A DNA stretch of 46,915 bases from Enhygromyxa salina (GTDB taxonomy: Bacteria > Myxococcota_A > Polyangia > Nannocystales > Nannocystaceae): assembly GCF_002994615.1 (NCBI RefSeq), contig NZ_PVNK01000162.1, positions 1 to 46,915 on the forward strand, read 5' to 3'. The first letter of the stretch is position 1, and each line of letters begins with the position of its first letter. Positions 19,713 through 30,253 of the stretch are shown here, in pieces. The notes below the pieces were generated by a model. That model saw nothing but the letters and a program-made list of their open reading frames with translations, made no database searches and had not been told where the DNA came from. The position numbers and the translations under genes were made by a program.

Positions 19713-21986
19713 TCAGCCTCCACACGCGGTCTCGCCGCGTTTGCGCGTCGTAAACTGGAAGCGTCCGTCGATCAGCAAGGAGATCGGCGTGGCGGTCGGC
19801 CCGCCTGGCCGGACCCGGCGAATCTGGCAGCCGAGGGTCGACGATCCGTGACAGGCGAGGGGATCGTTGAGGTCGAGACCGGTCAGCTCGGGGATCCCGT
19901 CAATTCCAGGCCAGCCGCTCTGCTCGGCCCAGGATCCCGTATCCAGCGGGGTGACCTTGGTCGAGGAGACCTCGAAGTCGCGGAGATGGACCTGGACGAG
20001 GACCCCGTCGTCGAGCTGGAGAGGATCGCCCAGGACCGCGTTGAACACGCCGTCGATGTCGGCGAGCATCGGCGAGCCCTCGCGCAGATCGAGGACTTGA
20101 AAGGGGGCGGGCCCGCCGGGCTGACCGACCGCGGGGTACGCGGTAACCACGTAGACGCCGGGATCGACCGGCAGCACGAAGCTCCCGGCGGCGTTGACGC
20201 GGGCCTGATAGTAGAAGGGACCCGAGGGATCGCTGTCGTCGGTGTCGACGCGAAGTCGCTCGGCCGCGACGACCGCGTTGCTCGCGCTGCACCCCTCGCT
20301 GATGCACACGATCTCGCCGCGGAGCAGCACCCGCGGCTCGAGCTCGAAGGGCTCGAACTCGGTCGTCTCGGGGCCGACCGTGAGGTTGAAGCGCTGCGAG
20401 CGAAACGCCGAGCCGACCGGCTGAACGATCGACACCCGATAGTTGCGGCTGTCCTCGTCGGGATCGCCGGTTGTCAGCGAGACGCTGCAGCCCTCGTCGT
20501 CGCAGGTCTTGACGTTGCGGACCAAGATGCCGCTCGACCCGTCGCTGTTGGCCGCCGTCGGGACGCAGCCGGCGAATTGCCACACGGCGAGGTTGGGGTT
20601 GTACCACCGGGTCTCGAAGTTGACCTCGCCGAAGTTCTGGCAGCTGTCGAGGGTCGGCGGGGGCGGGGGCTCGACCTCGGGCTCGTTGCTCGGCAGGCAC
20701 TCGGTCGAGCAGCACTCGTAGACGCCGAGCTCGGTCTCGGTCAGCGCGACGGGGTCGCCCTCGAGCGAGAAGGAGATCGCCTGGGGCGGCTGCCAGTTCG
20801 GCAGGCACAGGACCCCGTCGATGGTGACCTCTTTGAGGATGTCGGGCTGGGCCTGGAGCGCGAAGCCCTGGTTGAGGTCGTAGATCATGTTGGGCAGGCC
20901 CGAGTCCGCGGGCGGCGTGACGCGGACCAGGAATTGCCGCTCGAGCGGATCGGCGAGGCTGTCTTCGCAGTAGGTGTAGAGCTGCGCGGGCGGGAAGGCC
21001 CCAGCGGGATCCTCGAGGCTGATGCTCGATCCCGCGGACACGCCGCTCAGATCGAGGCCGCAGCTGCCCTCGAGGTTGCACGCCCAGCCGAGCGCGCAGT
21101 CGAGATCGTCGACGCACGCGCGCCCGGTTCCGAGCACCGTCGAGCTGCTTGCGATCGCTTCGTTGTAGATGAACTCGATGTTGGCGGCGGGCACCGGGCT
21201 TCCGGCCAGGGTCCGGACCGCGCCCTCGTTGCCGACGATCGCTCGCTGACAGCGTACGCGCCCGGTCGCCTCGAGCTCCTCGGGCGCGTCCTCGGCGATG
21301 ACCCGCCAGTAGGTGCTGGTCGAGGTCGCGCCCTCGGGCGGGGCGACCTCGAGCTCGAGCGAGGCGTGGGCCCGCTCGTCGTCGGACTCGTAGCTGGGCC
21401 AGATGAACTCGACGGGCGGCGGGAGCTCGCCCTCGGGCACCGGCTGGTCCGGGACCGTCACGTAGTCCTTGCGCGAGCTGCTCAGATCGGCGAGCCCGAG
21501 GCGCGAGAGCGAGCTCAGCCCGAGGCGCTTGTCGGTCTGGGTGGTGCAGGTCAGGGCGTCCTCGTCACACACGCCCTCGCACTCGCCGCCGCCGCAATTG
21601 AGCACCGGGCGTGACTCGCTCGCCCGCAGCTGGTGGGACTTGATCAACGACTCGCGCTTTTGGACGCGCAGGAGGGTGCCGGCGAGCTCACGGGTGATCT
21701 CGGGGTCGCAGCCTTGGAGCTCGACGCGGAGATCCCCCTCGATGATGTCGAAGCCGAGCACGGTCAGGGGGGGCAGCTCCGCGGGCACGCAGATGTTGCC
21801 CTGGGCGAGGGAGCAGACCGCTTGATCCCCGCAGTCGTCGTCGTCGTTGCAGTCGGCGATTGGATCGCGATCGACGGTGCTGCACCCGCCCGCCGGGCCC
21901 AAGCCCAGGGCCAAGCCCAGCCCCGCGCCGAGGCTCAATCCCAGACCCGGCCTGGGCCGCACTAGGGGTCCGTGATGTCGGCGCAT
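19713..21986 (-). CDS. Large Cys-rich surface lipoprotein
   Basis: A 757-residue secreted protein. The start region has a basic N-terminus, a Gly/Leu-rich core and a probable lipobox ending PAGGC, followed by STVDRD. Two Cys-rich signatures of the CxxDxDC type (DCNDDDDCGDQAVC near 45, CVDDLDCALGWAC near 300) are typical of myxobacterial surface proteins. The remainder is predicted mainly beta, with several CSTEC, CDDEGCSV and CISEGC loops and a carboxypeptidase-regulatory-like stretch (GSFVLPVDPGVYVVTAYP). ATG 21986 overlaps the upstream gene by 25 bp. GTG 21962, reading out of its TAG stop, is an alternative. It is last in a five-gene run with a kinase and sigma-54 activator. Function unknown; an adhesin or sensor is possible. 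Confidence 0.85.
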   Translation of the reverse strand: MRRHHGPLVRPRPGLGLSLGAGLGLALGLGPAGGCSTVDRDPIADCNDDDDCGDQAVCSLAQGNICVPAELPPLTVLGFDIIEGDLRVELQGCDPEITRELAGTLLRVQKRESLIKSHQLRASESRPVLNCGGGECEGVCDEDALTCTTQTDKRLGLSSLSRLGLADLSSSRKDYVTVPDQPVPEGELPPPVEFIWPSYESDDERAHASLELEVAPPEGATSTSTYWRVIAEDAPEELEATGRVRCQRAIVGNEGAVRTLAGSPVPAANIEFIYNEAIASSSTVLGTGRACVDDLDCALGWACNLEGSCGLDLSGVSAGSSISLEDPAGAFPPAQLYTYCEDSLADPLERQFLVRVTPPADSGLPNMIYDLNQGFALQAQPDILKEVTIDGVLCLPNWQPPQAISFSLEGDPVALTETELGVYECCSTECLPSNEPEVEPPPPPTLDSCQNFGEVNFETRWYNPNLAVWQFAGCVPTAANSDGSSGILVRNVKTCDDEGCSVSLTTGDPDEDSRNYRVSIVQPVGSAFRSQRFNLTVGPETTEFEPFELEPRVLLRGEIVCISEGCSASNAVVAAERLRVDTDDSDPSGPFYYQARVNAAGSFVLPVDPGVYVVTAYPAVGQPGGPAPFQVLDLREGSPMLADIDGVFNAVLGDPLQLDDGVLVQVHLRDFEVSSTKVTPLDTGSWAEQSGWPGIDGIPELTGLDLNDPLACHGSSTLGCQIRRVRPGGPTATPISLLIDGRFQFTTRKRGETACGG

Positions 21987-22785
21987 CCGCACTTTTCGTC
22001 GGTCTCCTCGAGACACTGAAAGACGTAGGTCTGGATGTCGTATGTAGCGCCCGCGGCGATGTTTGGCACTCCCTCCAGGACGACGGCCATGCTCTCGAGC
22101 GGGTCGCCCCCGGTCGTGGCGTCTCCGCTGTCGACGAGCGTGGCCTCGCGCTGAAACCACTGGCGGTCGGTGACCATGACCGAGAGGGTGTGAAAGCCGG
22201 GGGCGACCGGGCGGCCGGCGCCGTTGCACAGGTCGAAGCCGTTGGCGTCGCTGAGGGTCAGCGAGCGGACGTAGGGCCGGGGGCGCTTGAGGACCTCGAG
22301 CTCGTAGGAGCTGAACGAGACGTCGAGAGGGTCGCGGGGATCGAGGTAGGATCGATAGGCGACGTAGTCGAAGGCCGCGTCGCCGAGGGTTGGATCCCAG
22401 TCGAGCAGCGCGGCGGCGTAGATCTTGTCGGCGGGCTCGCCGTCGACTTCGTCCTGGTCTTCGATGTAGAGCGAGACCCCGGGCAGCTGCTTGGCGTCGA
22501 TCTTGTTCTCGCCGCAGATGCACAGCTCGTAGTCGCTCGGGTCGAGGAAGGTCGGCAGGGCGGTGAAGGCCGGCAGCGGGCACTCGCAGGTCTCGGGATC
22601 GCAGGCGCAGCGGGCGTCCTCGTCGATCGGGATGCCCTCGACGAAGTGGACCGGGTACTGGTTGATGTCGGTCGTGAACACCTGGATGTCGCGGTCGGGG
22701 ATGATGCACGCGAGGCCGACCCCGATCGCGGCGGCGCCGAGCAGGGCGAGCACCAGCCCGCGGCGACCCACGCCCGCGGCGTTCA

Positions 22786-22786
<1 letters not shown>
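21962..22786 (-). CDS. Lipoprotein of unknown function
   Basis: A 274-residue protein whose ATG (22786) overlaps the stop of the sigma-54 activator gene (TGATG). The N-terminus is a lipoprotein signal: basic start, hydrophobic LVLALLGAAAIGVG and lipobox GLAC at about 26. The mature part has a Cys-rich stretch near the start (CACDPETCECPLP) and near the end (CLEETDEKCGC) with a probable beta fold between. No family is recognised. The tight overlap with the activator gene is strong evidence for one transcript and perhaps linked dosage. Confidence 0.85.
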
Positions 22787-24642
<1,856 letters not shown>

Positions 24643-24677
24643 GGGGTCACGAAGGGGAGGGCGCGGGAGCGGGCAGG

Positions 24678-25775
24678 TCAAAACTGCAGGGTCACGCCGA
24701 GGCCCAGCCCTGCGGGGACGAACGCCGGGTGCGGCCGGACGCGCAGCTTAGCATCGGGCTTGGACTTGGTCCCTGGCCCGGCGCGAGGTCGCCTGGGGCG
24801 GGGCGAGGACTCGGCCTCGTCGAGCTCTGCGTCGAGCTCGCGGCGGGTTTTTTGGCCCTTCTCGACGACCTCGATTGGCTTGAACAGGACCTGGGCGAGG
24901 GCGATGTCGAGCACGACCGAGCCGATGAACACGTAGCCCATCACGGCCTCGGCGTTGCGCACGGCCTCGACCTCGTCCTTGAGCGCGGGGAGGTCGGAGT
25001 CCGGGGCGTCGATCGTGCAGACCAGCGACTTGCGGTTGAAGCCGTCGGTCCGCACGCAGCCGTAATTGGTCGCGCGATAGATCAGCAGCCCGAGGCCGGC
25101 CGCGCCGGTCGCGACCTCGAGCGCGAGGAAGGTTCCGCCGAGCGCGCGATTTCCGTTGGTGAAGTGGCCGACGCCAAAGGGCAAGAACGCGAGGCCGCGG
25201 TTGCGCTTGACGACCTCGGTCAGATACACGTCCTCGTTGGCCAGGGCCTCCTGCAGGGCGGCGATCCGGCCCTGGGACGCGCGGAAGTCGACCTGCAGCT
25301 CGGTGAGGTCGGCCTCGCACGACAGCAGCTGGCCGCGGCAAGCCTCGGCCAGCTGCGCGTCACGCTCGCTGCGGACCACGGCCACGAGATCGTAGAACCG
25401 ACGCCCGTGCAGACCGCTGGGCGGCGCCCAGTCCGGGCTGCTGTCGAGCAGGCGCGTGATGTAGTCGCGGGCGAGCTCGTCGCGCTCGCTCGGCCCGAGG
25501 CCCTCGTCGAGGAGCGTGGCCTCGGTCAGGTAGCGCAGGGCCGACTCGCGCAGGAACTCGTCGGCGATGTCGCCCTCGCGCACGAGCGGCTCGAGCAGAT
25601 CTCGGACCTCGGTCCAGTCGCCCTTGCGCCAGGCTTCAATACCCCGCTCGACTCTGAGCTTCGCGTCTTGCTCGTCCGCCGGGGCGTCATTGGCCGCAGG
25701 CGGAGCCGCGAGCACGGGGTGAGCGCCGAGGAGAAGGAGTGCCGCGCCAAAAGCGCTAGTGAGTCGTCGGAGCAT
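24678..25775 (-). CDS. Signal-peptide protein with TPR-like region and C-terminal membrane hairpin
   Basis: A 365-residue protein starting at ATG 25775, which gives a clean signal peptide (LTSAFGAALLLLGAHPVLAAP). A helical TPR-like region (about 40-150) precedes a coiled stretch (ELQVDFRASQGRIAALQEAL). Two hydrophobic segments (about 210-232 and 275-297) flank a loop with two cysteines (YGCVRTDGFNRKSLVC). A basic, Pro-rich linker follows. The last residues (GLGLGVTLQF) end in phenylalanine, as outer-membrane strands often do. The architecture resembles the two tandem paralogues at 43229-45203. It lies between the kinase and the FHA activator genes. No known family is recognised; a scaffold or sensor for the kinase is inference. 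Confidence 0.8.
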   Translation of the reverse strand: MLRRLTSAFGAALLLLGAHPVLAAPPAANDAPADEQDAKLRVERGIEAWRKGDWTEVRDLLEPLVREGDIADEFLRESALRYLTEATLLDEGLGPSERDELARDYITRLLDSSPDWAPPSGLHGRRFYDLVAVVRSERDAQLAEACRGQLLSCEADLTELQVDFRASQGRIAALQEALANEDVYLTEVVKRNRGLAFLPFGVGHFTNGNRALGGTFLALEVATGAAGLGLLIYRATNYGCVRTDGFNRKSLVCTIDAPDSDLPALKDEVEAVRNAEAVMGYVFIGSVVLDIALAQVLFKPIEVVEKGQKTRRELDAELDEAESSPRPRRPRAGPGTKSKPDAKLRVRPHPAFVPAGLGLGVTLQF

Positions 25776-25835
25776 CCGCGCTGCCCGTTCGGACGCGGAG
25801 CGTACCGGATTTTCCGGCCCCACACACGAGCAGGG

Positions 25836-27674
25836 CTACTCGTCGAACTTCTCGAGGGTGATGCGGATCTGGTTGTTGCCGGGTGTCAGCTTGTACTCGT
25901 CGGTCTTGGCCCGGAAGCCCGTGGACTTGAATTCGAGCTTGACGAGCATCTCGGTCTCGCCGCGCTGAAAATTGAGCGAGGGGAAGCTGTTGGCGGTCTT
26001 CTTTTGGTAGGTGCAGCCGGCCACGCAGTTGACGATCAACTTGGACGGCGGGATCTCGCCGGCTTGAAAGATCAGCCGGGCCGGCATCGGTGCGGCCTGC
26101 AGGGACTGGACCTGGCCGTCCTTGCAGTTCTCGGGGTTGAGGATCAGCGAGCCGCCGTAGGTGTCGCCCGAGAGCCGGACCCGGGTGGTTTCGGTCACGG
26201 CGATCACGAGCTCGCCCTCGGGGGGCAGCGGCTGGCGGCCCTGGCCCGATACGACGAGGTCGTAGTCGCCGCCCGCGAGCAGCGCGGCGGGCAGGTCGAG
26301 GACCTTGACCGTGCAGTCGACGCTGGCGTCCGGGCGCGGACCGTTGCCGGTCGTGCGGGTGCCGCCGCCCTCGTCGCTCGGCTCGCCCGTGTCGGTGCCC
26401 TCGATCAGCAGGCCCTCGGTCTCGGACACGAGCGACGGCTGCTCTTGCGGATCGCGCTGCGGGATGTAGTAGCCGTTGTTCGCGGCCCCGTCGCCGAGCT
26501 CGGCGCTGGCGACCTGGCCGGGCCGGGGCGGGTCGGGGCGCAGCAACAAGACGCCCGCCGTGACGATGCCCGTCAGCGCCAGGGCACCTCCGGCCACCAT
26601 CGCCTGGCGCATGCGCTGGCCGCGAATCCGGACCCGGTCGAGCATCGAGGCCGCGCGCTTGTTGTCGGGCTCGATCTCGAGCACGCGCGACAGCAGCTTG
26701 AGCGCGCGCGCGCCGTTGCCGTCGCGCATCGCCCGAGTCGCGCGGCGCATGAGCTCGCGGCACACGCGAGCGTCGAGCGCGTCGGCGTAGTGCTCGGGGT
26801 TGTCGAAGTAGGCGGCGAGCTCCTCGGGCACGGGCTCGACGGCGAAGCCCGAGAGGTACTCCTCCAGGGCCAGCGCGAGGCTGTTGGCGCTCTGGTAGCG
26901 ATCGCCGGGCTTGAGCGCGAGGGCCTTGGCGATGATCGCCTCGAGATCTTCGTCGACCTTGGGGTTGATCAGCCGCGGCGGCTTGTAGTCGCCCTCGAGG
27001 ATCCGGTTGAGGACCTGGGCCGGGTTGCGGCCGGCGAAGGGCAGCTCGTCGGTCGCGAGCTGATACAACATCACGCCGAGCGCGAAGATGTCGATGCGCT
27101 TGTCGACTGGCTTGCCGTTGATCAGCTCGGGGGCCATGTAGGCCGGGCTGCCGAGCAGCTGGCCCGTGGTCGTGAGCCGCTGGGTGTCGAGGATCTGCGC
27201 GATCCCGAAGTCCATCAGCTTGAGGCAGCCATCCTCGCGGATCATCACGTTCTCGGGCTTGATGTCGCGGTGGACGATGCCGAGGGAGTGGGCGTGCTCG
27301 AGCGGCAGACACAGGCGATGGGCGACCATCGCCGCGAGCACCGGGCGCGGGACCCAGCGCTCGTCGAGCCAGTCGCGCAAGGTGACGCCGTGGATGAACT
27401 CGCAGACGATGTAGCTCTCGTCGGCGCGGGTCGGATCGGAGGAGTCGAAGATCTCGACGATGTTGTCGTGGCGGAGCTTGGCGACGGTCTTGGCTTCACG
27501 CTCGAGCCGACGGCGCGACTCCTCGCGATCGGCGAGGTGGGCGTGGAGCACCTTGACCGCGACCTCGCGATCCAAAATCGTGTCGCGGCCGCGATAGACC
27601 ACGGCCATGCCCCCATGCCCGACCTCTTCGAGCATGTCGTACTTGTCCAGCTTTTGCCCGGCGAGGCTCGGCAT
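25836..27674 (-). CDS. Transmembrane Ser/Thr protein kinase with extracytoplasmic beta domain
   Basis: A 612-residue Hanks-type kinase. The domain (about 11-275) has GHGGMA, Lys41 in VAVKVL, HRDIKPEN (135-142), DFG (155-157) and GSPAYMAPE, so it should be active. A TPR-like helical linker (RATRAMRDGNGARALKLL then LEIEPDNKRA) leads to one transmembrane helix (about 356-377). Some 235 external residues with four cysteines follow, including CVAGCTYQKK, and the beta-rich C-terminus resembles PEGA-type domains. ATG 27674 was chosen because the kinase fold starts at once; GTG 27797 would add 41 residues of low complexity. It heads the run of five minus-strand genes, 60 bp from the next, and is divergent from fadD. 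Confidence 0.93.
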   Translation of the reverse strand: MPSLAGQKLDKYDMLEEVGHGGMAVVYRGRDTILDREVAVKVLHAHLADREESRRRLEREAKTVAKLRHDNIVEIFDSSDPTRADESYIVCEFIHGVTLRDWLDERWVPRPVLAAMVAHRLCLPLEHAHSLGIVHRDIKPENVMIREDGCLKLMDFGIAQILDTQRLTTTGQLLGSPAYMAPELINGKPVDKRIDIFALGVMLYQLATDELPFAGRNPAQVLNRILEGDYKPPRLINPKVDEDLEAIIAKALALKPGDRYQSANSLALALEEYLSGFAVEPVPEELAAYFDNPEHYADALDARVCRELMRRATRAMRDGNGARALKLLSRVLEIEPDNKRAASMLDRVRIRGQRMRQAMVAGGALALTGIVTAGVLLLRPDPPRPGQVASAELGDGAANNGYYIPQRDPQEQPSLVSETEGLLIEGTDTGEPSDEGGGTRTTGNGPRPDASVDCTVKVLDLPAALLAGGDYDLVVSGQGRQPLPPEGELVIAVTETTRVRLSGDTYGGSLILNPENCKDGQVQSLQAAPMPARLIFQAGEIPPSKLIVNCVAGCTYQKKTANSFPSLNFQRGETEMLVKLEFKSTGFRAKTDEYKLTPGNNQIRITLEKFDE

Positions 27675-27836
27675 GAGTGCAGCGGCCGCGCGGCTCGAAG
27701 CCGGCGGCGAACGTCCGATCGACTGGACCCCTCCTCGATGGTCCGCCGAAAACCCGGCGACGTCCACCCGACGCGCACGACCTTTCACGGGTGACACAGG
27801 GGGGCGGCGAGGGCAGGGGGTGTCACTCTAGCCTGC

Positions 27837-27861
27837 GCCAACTCAGTTGGCGAATTAGACT
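27837..27861. promoter_or_regulatory. Perfect palindrome beside a -10-like box, upstream of fadD
   Basis: GCCAACT (27837-27843), one central C, then AGTTGGC (27845-27851) make a 15-bp perfect palindrome. TAGACT at 27856-27861 resembles a -10 box, about 55 bp before the fadD start, though no matching -35 is seen. The palindrome would overlap the promoter spacer, as expected for a repressor operator. It also lies in the divergent region upstream of the kinase gene. Confidence 0.45.
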
Positions 27862-27916
27862 TTTTGGACCTGGGGGGCCCACACCGCGTCGGGTATGCTC
27901 CCGCGGACGAATTCTC

Positions 27917-29803
27917 ATGAGCGAGCGCAGCTTTGCCCCGCGGCCCGCCGAAGGCCTCAACTATCCGAACGTCGCGCAGATGTTCTTGGCCCGGGTCCGC
28001 AGGGCCCCCGAGCTGACGGCCCTGCGCTTCAAGCGAGACGGCCTGTGGCGCCCGCTGAGCTGGCGTGGCTGGGAGCTGGCCGCCCGGGAGCTGGCCGCCG
28101 GGCTGATCACCGAGCTCGACGTCGGCCGTGGCGATCGCGTGGGGCTGCTCGCTGGCACCCGGGTCGAGTGGGCACTGTGCGACGTGGCGATCGCCATGTG
28201 TGGGGCCGTGTGCGTGCCGATCTACGCGACCTCGACGGGCGCCGAGATCGCGTTCGTGCTCGCGGACAGCGGCGCGCGGGTCCTGATCGCCGATCACCCC
28301 AAGATGCTCGCGCGCCTGCACGAGCACGAGCGCGGGCCGCGAGACGGCGCCGAGGCCTGGACCTCCGTCTCGGCCGACGCCCTCGAGCATGAGATCTACA
28401 TCGATCCCGACCCCGTCGCGGACGAGCTCGGGCCCGCGCGCGAGGGGGGCAAGCGCATGACCCTCGAAGCCCTGCGCGAGGCCGGGCGCACGGCGCTCGC
28501 GGGGGTCAACGACGCGCGCACGCGCATCGAGGCCGCGATCGCCGAGGTCGATCTCCATGACGTCTTCACGATCGTCTACACCTCCGGGACCACCGGGCAG
28601 CCCAAGGGCGTGGTCCTGACCCACAAGAACCTGGTCTACGAGGCCTGGGCGATCAAAAACAGCATCGCGGTCGACCGCACGGATCAGCAGCTCCTGATGT
28701 TGCCGCTCGCGCACATCTTCGCCCGGCACCTGCTGTGGGCCGCGGTCGACAGCGGCGCGGTCACGGCCTTGTCCGAGCGGATGGCGACCGCGGTCGCCGA
28801 CATGCGTGAGATCGCTCCGACCTACGTCGGAGCCGTCCCGCGCTTCTACGAGAAGATCCAGCTCGAGATCGAGCAGGAGCTGGCCGCGCGCAGCCTCGTC
28901 GAGCGCAAGCTGGTCGACGCCGCCTTCGGCATCGGCCGACGGGTCAGCACCAGCCGCCAGCGCGGCCAGGGCATCCGACCGCTGCTGGCCGCGCGGCACC
29001 GGGTCGCCGACAAGGCCGTGTTCGAGCCCATACGGGCCCGGTTCGGCGGCAAGCTGCGCTTTTTCGTCTCGGGCGCCGCGCCCCTGAGCCGCTCGACCGC
29101 CGAGTTCTTCCACGCCGCGGGCCTGTTGATCCTCGAGGGCTACGGCCTGACCGAGACGACCGGAGCGACCAACGTCAACCGCCCCGATCGGTTCCGCTTC
29201 GGCACCGTCGGCCCGGTCTTGCCGGGCTGCGAGGTCTTGATCGGAGACGAGGGCGAGATCCTGCTCCGCGGGCACAACGTGATGGCCGGCTACCACGGCC
29301 CGCAGCTCGACACCTCGCTGATCGACGCCGACGGCTGGCTGCACACCGGGGACGTCGGCGAGGTCCGCGAGGGCTTCTTGCGCATCACCGACCGCCTCAA
29401 AGATCTGATCATCACGGCCGGGGGCAAGAACATCGCGCCCCAGAAGATCGAGGCCCGGCTGCGCGAGCGCGTCGGCCTCGCCCACGTGCTCGTGACCGGG
29501 GATCGTCGGCCCTACCTCGTCGCGCTCGTGGCCCTCGACGAGGCCGAGATGCTGGAGATCGCCAAGCGCCAGGGGCTCGGCTGCCGCGACTACGCCGACC
29601 TCGCCCGCCACCCGCGGATCCGCGACATCGTCGGGAGCTACGTCGACGATCTCAACAAGACCCTGCCGCGCTACGAGACCATCAAGAATTTCGCGATCTT
29701 GCCCGAGCCCGTCCGCGCCGCCGACGTCACCCCGACCCAGAAGCTCAAGCGCAGGGCCGTCGAGGCCCGCTGGGCCCGCTTGATCGACGGGCTCTATGCC
29801 TAG
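27917..29803 (+). CDS. Long-chain fatty acid-CoA ligase
   Basis: Activates fatty acids with ATP and CoA through an acyl-adenylate, feeding beta-oxidation or lipid synthesis. The 628-residue length and the style (YTSGTTGQPKGVVLTHKN at about 221, LPLAHIFAR, GYGLTETTGATN, DGWLHTGDVG, ITDRLKDLIITAGGKNIAP, and a late TPTQKLKRRAV lysine) place it in the FAA1/COG1022 group of AMP-forming synthetases. ATG 27917 fits the family start; the frame is open upstream. Several such enzymes usually occur per myxobacterial genome, so exact chain-length preference cannot be read. It is divergent from the Ser/Thr kinase gene and stands alone, followed by tRNA-Val. Confidence 0.92.
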   Translation: MSERSFAPRPAEGLNYPNVAQMFLARVRRAPELTALRFKRDGLWRPLSWRGWELAARELAAGLITELDVGRGDRVGLLAGTRVEWALCDVAIAMCGAVCVPIYATSTGAEIAFVLADSGARVLIADHPKMLARLHEHERGPRDGAEAWTSVSADALEHEIYIDPDPVADELGPAREGGKRMTLEALREAGRTALAGVNDARTRIEAAIAEVDLHDVFTIVYTSGTTGQPKGVVLTHKNLVYEAWAIKNSIAVDRTDQQLLMLPLAHIFARHLLWAAVDSGAVTALSERMATAVADMREIAPTYVGAVPRFYEKIQLEIEQELAARSLVERKLVDAAFGIGRRVSTSRQRGQGIRPLLAARHRVADKAVFEPIRARFGGKLRFFVSGAAPLSRSTAEFFHAAGLLILEGYGLTETTGATNVNRPDRFRFGTVGPVLPGCEVLIGDEGEILLRGHNVMAGYHGPQLDTSLIDADGWLHTGDVGEVREGFLRITDRLKDLIITAGGKNIAPQKIEARLRERVGLAHVLVTGDRRPYLVALVALDEAEMLEIAKRQGLGCRDYADLARHPRIRDIVGSYVDDLNKTLPRYETIKNFAILPEPVRAADVTPTQKLKRRAVEARWARLIDGLYA

Positions 29804-29825
29804 CAGCGTAGCGCAATGAACGCGC

Positions 29826-29854
29826 TTGACCTGCGCCCGCTGTCGCGATACGAC
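29826..29854 (+). promoter_or_regulatory. Probable promoter of the tRNA-Val gene
   Basis: TTGACC (29826-29831) and TACGAC (29849-29854) are 17 bp apart. The -35 is close to consensus and the -10 is weak. It would start transcription about 38 bp before the tRNA. Confidence 0.4.
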
Positions 29855-29865
29855 CCCGTCCCCGA

Positions 29866-29901
29866 GCTCACAGGGCTCACAGGGCTCACAGGTCTCACAG
29901 G
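29866..29901 (+). repeat. Four 9-bp repeats running into tRNA-Val
   Basis: GCTCACAGG occurs three times (29866, 29875, 29884) and once as TCTCACAGG (29893). The AGG that ends the fourth unit is the first three bases of the tRNA. The junction AGGGCTC in the array mimics the tRNA 5' end AGGGCTG. Confidence 0.8.
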
Positions 29902-29970
29902 GCTGTAGCTCAGGGGTAGAGCGCTACCTTGACACGGTAGAGGTCGGCGGTTCAAAGCCGCCCAGCCCTA
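29899..29970 (+). tRNA. tRNA-Val (anticodon GAC)
   Basis: The cloverleaf folds fully. The acceptor AGGGCTG pairs with CAGCCCT, the D stem is GCTC/GAGC, and the anticodon stem CTACC/GGTAG has loop TTGACAC. The T stem GGCGG/CCGCC has loop TTCAAAG, and the discriminator is A70. The anticodon GAC reads valine GUC/GUU codons. The bases after the discriminator are ACCA, so an encoded CCA is offset by one and is probably added after transcription. A strong terminator lies 9 bp downstream, and thrS follows. Confidence 0.95.
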
Positions 29971-29979
29971 ACCAGGATG

Positions 29980-30009
29980 AGCCCCCGACATCAGTCGGGG
30001 GCTTTTTTT
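29980..30009 (+). terminator. Rho-independent terminator after tRNA-Val
   Basis: A 10-bp perfect stem, AGCCCCCGAC (29980-29989) with GTCGGGGGCT (29994-30003), ATCA loop, then a run of T. Confidence 0.9.
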
Positions 30010-30253
30010 ATTGGCGCCCGGGTCCAGCTGCGGGTTTGACAGCCCCGGGGACCGCTGCCAGGCTGAAGGTCGATGGCAGCCGTCAGGCACATCCTCGCGC
30101 CCCTTCGGGCGGCGCTCACGACCACCACTACGACCGCCTAGCCGCAGCTCGGCGCCGTCGACGTCGCTCGTCGTCGGACCGCCGAGGTCGCGGCTTTTGC
30201 TTTGGTTCGACATCGACGCGCCTCCGAGCGACCCTACCCAGCGAGATCTACCC
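30004..30253 (+). other. Leader between tRNA-Val terminator and thrS
   Basis: 250 bp with a frame open to thrS but no TGS-like coding sequence in any reading I tried. It presumably holds the thrS promoter and leader. I see no T-box, no clear operator and no terminator-antiterminator pair. Confidence 0.4.

Noticed and set aside
29971..29974. Encoded CCA end for tRNA-Val
   Set aside because: ACCA follows the discriminator, so CCA is one base out of place; it is treated as chance.
30004..30253. T-box or riboswitch before thrS
   Set aside because: No conserved T-box sequence, and no terminator-antiterminator pair was found; T-boxes are also rare outside Gram-positive bacteria.
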